From NCBI GenBank assembly GCA_011389765.1, contig JAABTT010000008.1, positions 1 through 64,000 on the forward strand: a DNA stretch of 64,000 bases, read 5' to 3'. The notes under the pieces are model-generated. The model worked only from the letters and a program-made list of their open reading frames with translations, ran no database searches and was not told where the DNA came from. A program made the position numbers and the translations under genes. Of this stretch, positions 60,014-64,000 are shown in pieces; the first letter of the stretch is position 1; each line of letters opens with the position of its first letter. The stretch comes from Desulfohalobiaceae bacterium S24 (GTDB lineage Bacteria > Desulfobacterota > Desulfovibrionia > Desulfovibrionales > Desulfothermaceae).

Positions 60014-60136
60014 AAAATTATATACATTTATTTTAATATGTTAAATATGAACGTCACAACTGGGTTACAAAGTCAGAAGTCATCTGTCAGACAGAATATT
60101 TGATCCAAGCTACTAGACCGGGGGGAGTAAAATGTT

Positions 60137-61318
60137 ATGATTGAGATTCCCAAGGGGTATTATTTCTGCAGCACGGCTGCCGGGCTGAAGTACACAGGAC
60201 GGGACGATCTCGGATTCATCGGCAGCGCCAAGCCGGCCGCCGCCGGGGGGATCTTTACCCAAAACCGCTTTCAGGCGGCCCCGGTCATTGTGGCGAAAGA
60301 GATTATAGCGGCCGGGGATACCGTGAGCGGCATTCTGGTCAACGCCGGACAGGCCAATGCCTGCACCGGCGAAGAAGGACTTGACGATTGCCGCTTGAGC
60401 TTAGATTTGCTTGCCGAAGCCCTGGGTCTTGAGAAAAAATCAATTCTCCCGGCTTCGACCGGGGTCATTGGCGATCCGCTGCCCATGGACCGTTTTGAGC
60501 AGGCCCTGCAGGGGCTTGCGCAAAGCCGGACCGCCGCCGGACCACTTGATGTGGCCAAGTCCATGCTGACCACGGACAGCTTCCCTAAACTCGCCTGGCG
60601 GAAGTTGACTATTGCCGGCGCTGAAGTCCGAGTACTCGGCATGGCCAAAGGCTCCGGCATGATCTGTCCGAATATGGCCACAATGCTCAGTTTTATCCTT
60701 TTGGATGCTGATTTGGCGCCGGATCTTCTCCAAAATATTCTCACCGATGCCGGCAGGGCGACATATAATCGAATCACAGTGGACGGCGACACCAGCACCA
60801 ATGACTGCGTTCTGGCCCTGGCCAACGGATCTTCCGGAGTCAGTATAGACGGCAGCCGTCTCCCTGAGCTGCAGGCCGCATTCACGGATGTTTGTCGGGA
60901 ATTGAGCGCGATGCTCATTCAGGATGCCGAGGGCGGCACCAAAACAATCCGGATCCTTGTCCAGGAGGCCGAAGACCCGGCTCAGGCTGACGATGCCGCC
61001 CGAACCGTGGCTCATTCCCCTCTGGTCAAAACGGCCATGTACGGTCAGGATCCGAACTGGGGCCGCATTGTGGCTGCACTCGGCCGGAGCCGGGCCGCTT
61101 TTGATCCCGGAAGCGTGAGCATTGCTTTTGGAGAACGGCCGGTTTTTATCCGGGGCCGGCCGGTCCGGGCCGATCTGGACCTTCTGCTCAAACCCCTGCT
61201 TACAAGCGATTCTATTACCATTCGCATCAGGCTGGGAGCCGGAGAGGCAGAAGCCGCAGTCCTGACCTCGGATTTGAGCCCGGAATACGTAAGCATCAAT
61301 GCAGACTACCGAAGCTGA
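60137..61318 (+). CDS. argJ: Bifunctional ornithine acetyltransferase/N-acetylglutamate synthase
   Basis: NAGQANACTGEEGLDD; ILPASTGVIGDPLPMDR; MAKGSGMICPNMATMLSFILLDAD; DGDTSTNDCVLALANG; YGQDPNWGRIVAALGRS. Confidence 0.98.
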   Translation: MIEIPKGYYFCSTAAGLKYTGRDDLGFIGSAKPAAAGGIFTQNRFQAAPVIVAKEIIAAGDTVSGILVNAGQANACTGEEGLDDCRLSLDLLAEALGLEKKSILPASTGVIGDPLPMDRFEQALQGLAQSRTAAGPLDVAKSMLTTDSFPKLAWRKLTIAGAEVRVLGMAKGSGMICPNMATMLSFILLDADLAPDLLQNILTDAGRATYNRITVDGDTSTNDCVLALANGSSGVSIDGSRLPELQAAFTDVCRELSAMLIQDAEGGTKTIRILVQEAEDPAQADDAARTVAHSPLVKTAMYGQDPNWGRIVAALGRSRAAFDPGSVSIAFGERPVFIRGRPVRADLDLLLKPLLTSDSITIRIRLGAGEAEAAVLTSDLSPEYVSINADYRS

Positions 61319-61360
61319 ATCAGGGGGGGCTCTCCCTCCCCCTTTGATTCAGATTTTTAT
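61314..61360 (+). terminator. Intrinsic terminator overlapping the argJ stop codon
   Basis: ctgaatcaggggggg-ctctccct-ccccctttgattcag followed by a T-rich run. Confidence 0.75.
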
Positions 61361-61420
61361 TTTTTCAAAAAGCAAGGCTTCAAGGCTCTCTTTTAAATAA
61401 GGCGCCCTTGGATCAGTTTA

Positions 61421-62008
61421 ATGGATAGGCACATGGAAAAAATACAGGAAGAACGGTTGAAGCGATTGGCTGATTTGTTGTTTGAAGTGGGAATGCTGCG
61501 CAAACTTCCTCGTTCGGGTTACCATTTTTTAGGCTCTGGAAAGGAAAGCGTGGCGGAGCACTCTTTCCGAACCACCGTTATCGGGTATATTCTGGCCCAA
61601 TTAATGGATGCGGATTGGAGCAAAGTTGCGGCCATGTGTCTGTTTCACGATCTGCACGAGGCCCGAACCGGAGATTTCAACTCCGTGAACAAGCTCTACA
61701 ATCGAACCACTGCTGAAAAGGCCCTGGAGGACGCGCTCAAGGGCACCGGATTGACGGATTCCATCCAAAAGATGCAGCAGGAGCTCGATGAAGCGGCAAG
61801 TCCGGAAGCTGCCCTGTCCCAAGATGCCGATCAACTCGATTTCATCCTCAGCCTGAAAGAGGAGCAGGATCTCGGGAACCCCTATGCTGAAAAATGGCTG
61901 GAATACGCTTTACAGAGGCTGCGGACCGAGACCGGAAAGCGGCTTGCTGCCACAATTCTGCACACCGAATCCGATGCCTGGTGGTTTGAACAACTCATGA
62001 GCGCCTGA
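61421..62008 (+). CDS. HD-domain phosphohydrolase (YfbR-like)
   Basis: AEHSFRTTVIGYILAQLMDADWSKVAAMCLFHDLHEARTGDFN; ALSQDADQLDFILSLKEE. Confidence 0.92.
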   Translation: MDRHMEKIQEERLKRLADLLFEVGMLRKLPRSGYHFLGSGKESVAEHSFRTTVIGYILAQLMDADWSKVAAMCLFHDLHEARTGDFNSVNKLYNRTTAEKALEDALKGTGLTDSIQKMQQELDEAASPEAALSQDADQLDFILSLKEEQDLGNPYAEKWLEYALQRLRTETGKRLAATILHTESDAWWFEQLMSA

Positions 62009-62120
62009 AGGCAAAACGCTTTGTAACGGTTCTGTTCCTTTTTCGAAAAAGCTAGTGGTGTTTTCTCAAGTAGCCAGCTCTTATTCTTTGTCTGAACAAT
62101 CGGAAATTCTCTGTACACCT

Positions 62121-62750
62121 ATGGACAAAGGGAAATTTCGCGCGTGGTGCCTCCCCCTCTTGTTATCCTGTGTACTGCATGCCCCTCTGCTGTATGTTTT
62201 TTTCGAACCAGCCGCTGAAAACAGATCGGAAATACGTCAAAAATTGACGGTGCAGCTTGTTTCCGAAAAAAATCCGCGGGATCGAGACCAGGAGATGGCT
62301 GGCCCAAGAGCGGCTCCAGGTTTAAACGCTCCTCATTCTGCAGCCTCCGCCGAGACTTCCGCAATGACAAAAAGGAGCACTTTAAGCGCGCTGCAGAGAC
62401 CAAAGAGCAAACTGAATGAAGCTGTTGCTGATGCCAGGCTGCAAAAAATCTTGAAACAAATCAGGAAAAAGATTATAGCCCACTGGGAAGACGCAAAACC
62501 GCCGGCCCTTGGCCTGGTCAGCCTGGAAATTGAAATCCTGAGCTCAGGAAAAATGAGCAGCAAATGGATCACGGATCTCCAAGGTCCATCGGAATTGGGA
62601 GATTACATGGTGGGTCTTTTGGATGCGATCGCTTTTTCAGATCTTTCCGGACTAAAGGGCTTGAGCCGGCCGCTGCGCATTGAATGCACGTTTACTGTAA
62701 CCGGGAAAAGTTCGGTGCCGGCAATACAAGCCAAACCAGACTCCCAATGA
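62121..62750 (+). CDS. TonB/TolA-like C-terminal domain protein
   Basis: N-terminal TM segment, Lys/Ala/Ser-rich middle, C-term IIAHWEDAKPPALGLVSLEIEILSSGKMSSKWITDLQGPSELGDYMVGLLDAIAFSDL. Confidence 0.65.
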   Translation: MDKGKFRAWCLPLLLSCVLHAPLLYVFFEPAAENRSEIRQKLTVQLVSEKNPRDRDQEMAGPRAAPGLNAPHSAASAETSAMTKRSTLSALQRPKSKLNEAVADARLQKILKQIRKKIIAHWEDAKPPALGLVSLEIEILSSGKMSSKWITDLQGPSELGDYMVGLLDAIAFSDLSGLKGLSRPLRIECTFTVTGKSSVPAIQAKPDSQ

Positions 62751-62763
62751 CACAGGAGGCCTT

Positions 62764-63255
62764 TTGCATATCGCTGTGCTCTCCGACACGCATATGACGT
62801 CACCGAATACGCGCTTGAGGACCGTCTTTGAAAATCAACTCTCCCGGATGGACGCTGTCCTGCATTGTGGAGATTTCACCGGGGAATCCGTCTATTCCTA
62901 TTTGAACTGTCATTCCGGTTTTTTTGCAGTCAGGGGGAATATGGACCAGGGGACCTGGGCCGCCGATCTTCCTTTCAAGCTGGTGGTTCGACTCGGGGAC
63001 TGGAAGATTGGGCTTGTGCACGGTTTTGGCCTCGGGGACTGGAGAGATCTTGCAGGCGGCGTTTTCGAGCCGGGGCTCGATCTTATCTGCTTCGGACACA
63101 CACATCAGCGACTCTGGCAGGAAATGCCTGGACAAACTTCGATTTTGAATCCGGGCAGTTTTTCGCTGCCGCGGCATGATCAGGCGGGATATGCCGTTCT
63201 CAGACAGGATAAGGGGAAGCCCGCAGCCCCGCACTGGGAGCAGTTAAGCGACTGA
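62764..63255 (+). CDS. YfcE/MJ0936-family metallophosphodiesterase (TTG start)
   Basis: IAVLSDTHMTSPNTRL; VLHCGDFTGESV; AVRGNMDQ; LVHGFGLGDW; CFGHTHQRLW; ILNPGSFSLPRH. Confidence 0.94.
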   Translation: MHIAVLSDTHMTSPNTRLRTVFENQLSRMDAVLHCGDFTGESVYSYLNCHSGFFAVRGNMDQGTWAADLPFKLVVRLGDWKIGLVHGFGLGDWRDLAGGVFEPGLDLICFGHTHQRLWQEMPGQTSILNPGSFSLPRHDQAGYAVLRQDKGKPAAPHWEQLSD

Positions 63256-63297
63256 GAGTGAACTTAAGACAGAATACATGAACAAAAAAGGATTGGT

Positions 63298-63516
<219 letters not shown>

Positions 63517-63566
63517 TGCTTGATCGACAGTGATGAGGGCTTGCCTTCAACCATTTTTCCGGCATG

Positions 63567-64000
63567 TTATAAGTTCAAAAGCGATGATTCACTGGCAAAA
63601 AATACCGGCTTCTCTGTTTCCCGGTCCGGAGATGATTTCGGCTGTAATTCAGGATCGGCGGTCAAGACCAGGCGGTATCCAAAGGTGAGAAACAACGGTC
63701 CCGGGCTCCCCATGTCCTGCGGTTCAAGTTTCACATCAAAGGAAAAACCCTTCTGTTTATCCAGTTTCTGTGGTTTGAGAATAATCAGATCCTTGGCCAG
63801 AACGCTGCCTCTGCGGTCGCTGAGATAGGCTCCCAGCCAGACATCTTTGGCGTATCCAACCCATTCAGGGACGGTGTCCGGTCTGACCAGAGCGAAGCCT
63901 TGGACCCGCAGACTGTCCGTTTCCTGACTGCAGGCATAATGAAAGGTGAGGTATTTCATCTCCAAGGTCTGTTTTTGTTGCAGCTGCCAGGGGTTGCGCT
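63567..64000 (-). CDS. Conserved hypothetical protein, N-terminus beyond the window
   Basis: Open frame continues upstream of the listed start: RNPWQLQQKQTLEMKYLTFHYACSQETDSLRVQGFALVRPDTVPEWVGYAKDVWLGAYLSDRRGSVLAKDLIILKPQ. Confidence 0.6.
   Translation of the reverse strand, partial: RNPWQLQQKQTLEMKYLTFHYACSQETDSLRVQGFALVRPDTVPEWVGYAKDVWLGAYLSDRRGSVLAKDLIILKPQKLDKQKGFSFDVKLEPQDMGSPGPLFLTFGYRLVLTADPELQPKSSPDRETEKPVFFASESSLLNL

Overview
The 64 kb window is bacterial DNA with high coding density. Gene order and domain fusions (ffh-rpsP-KH-rimM-trmD-rplS-rnhB-yraN-rsmI, with trmD fused to a second methyltransferase-like domain) suggest a Desulfovibrionales-like Desulfobacterota; that assignment is inference. 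Four blocks can be read. (1) 1-8.6 kb is an accessory region with a VapC tail, an AAA/DUF4143-type ATPase, a MazF-type toxin-antitoxin (TA) pair, a VapBC pair, an SNF2 helicase next to a SWIM zinc-finger protein with a C-terminal HTH, and a frameshifted relic. (2) 8.7-28.2 kb is a dense alpha-glucan/trehalose locus (GlgE, TreS-maltokinase fusion, GlgB, TreZ, GH57/DUF3536, TreY, MalQ), broken up by dispersed repeats, a four-helix-bundle (S23-type) gene, a PAS/REC gene relic and an MFS transporter. (3) 28.3-47.1 kb is a putative anaerobic amino-acid/aryl- or acyl-CoA catabolic island: two aminotransferases, indolepyruvate:ferredoxin oxidoreductase-like IorAB, two acyl-CoA ligases, one 2-hydroxyacyl-CoA dehydratase-family subunit with its ATP-dependent activase, enoyl-CoA hydratase, 3-hydroxyacyl-CoA dehydrogenase, thiolase, PanE-like reductase, tandem ACT protein and TRAP transporter. 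(4) 47.2-64 kb is housekeeping: ffh through rsmI, a partial PTS (IID-HPr-EI), smpB, secA, argJ, an HD hydrolase, a TonB-like protein, a YfcE-type phosphodiesterase and infA. The best candidate for an undescribed system is the catabolic island, in particular the single-subunit dehydratase-family protein plus activase. Other leads are inverted repeat copies bracketing secA, two copies of a ~195-205 bp dispersed repeat in the glucan locus, a truncated duplicate of the ATPase 5' end, and recurrent perfect hairpins on stop codons. All calls are from reading translations and sequence by eye; no database search was run.
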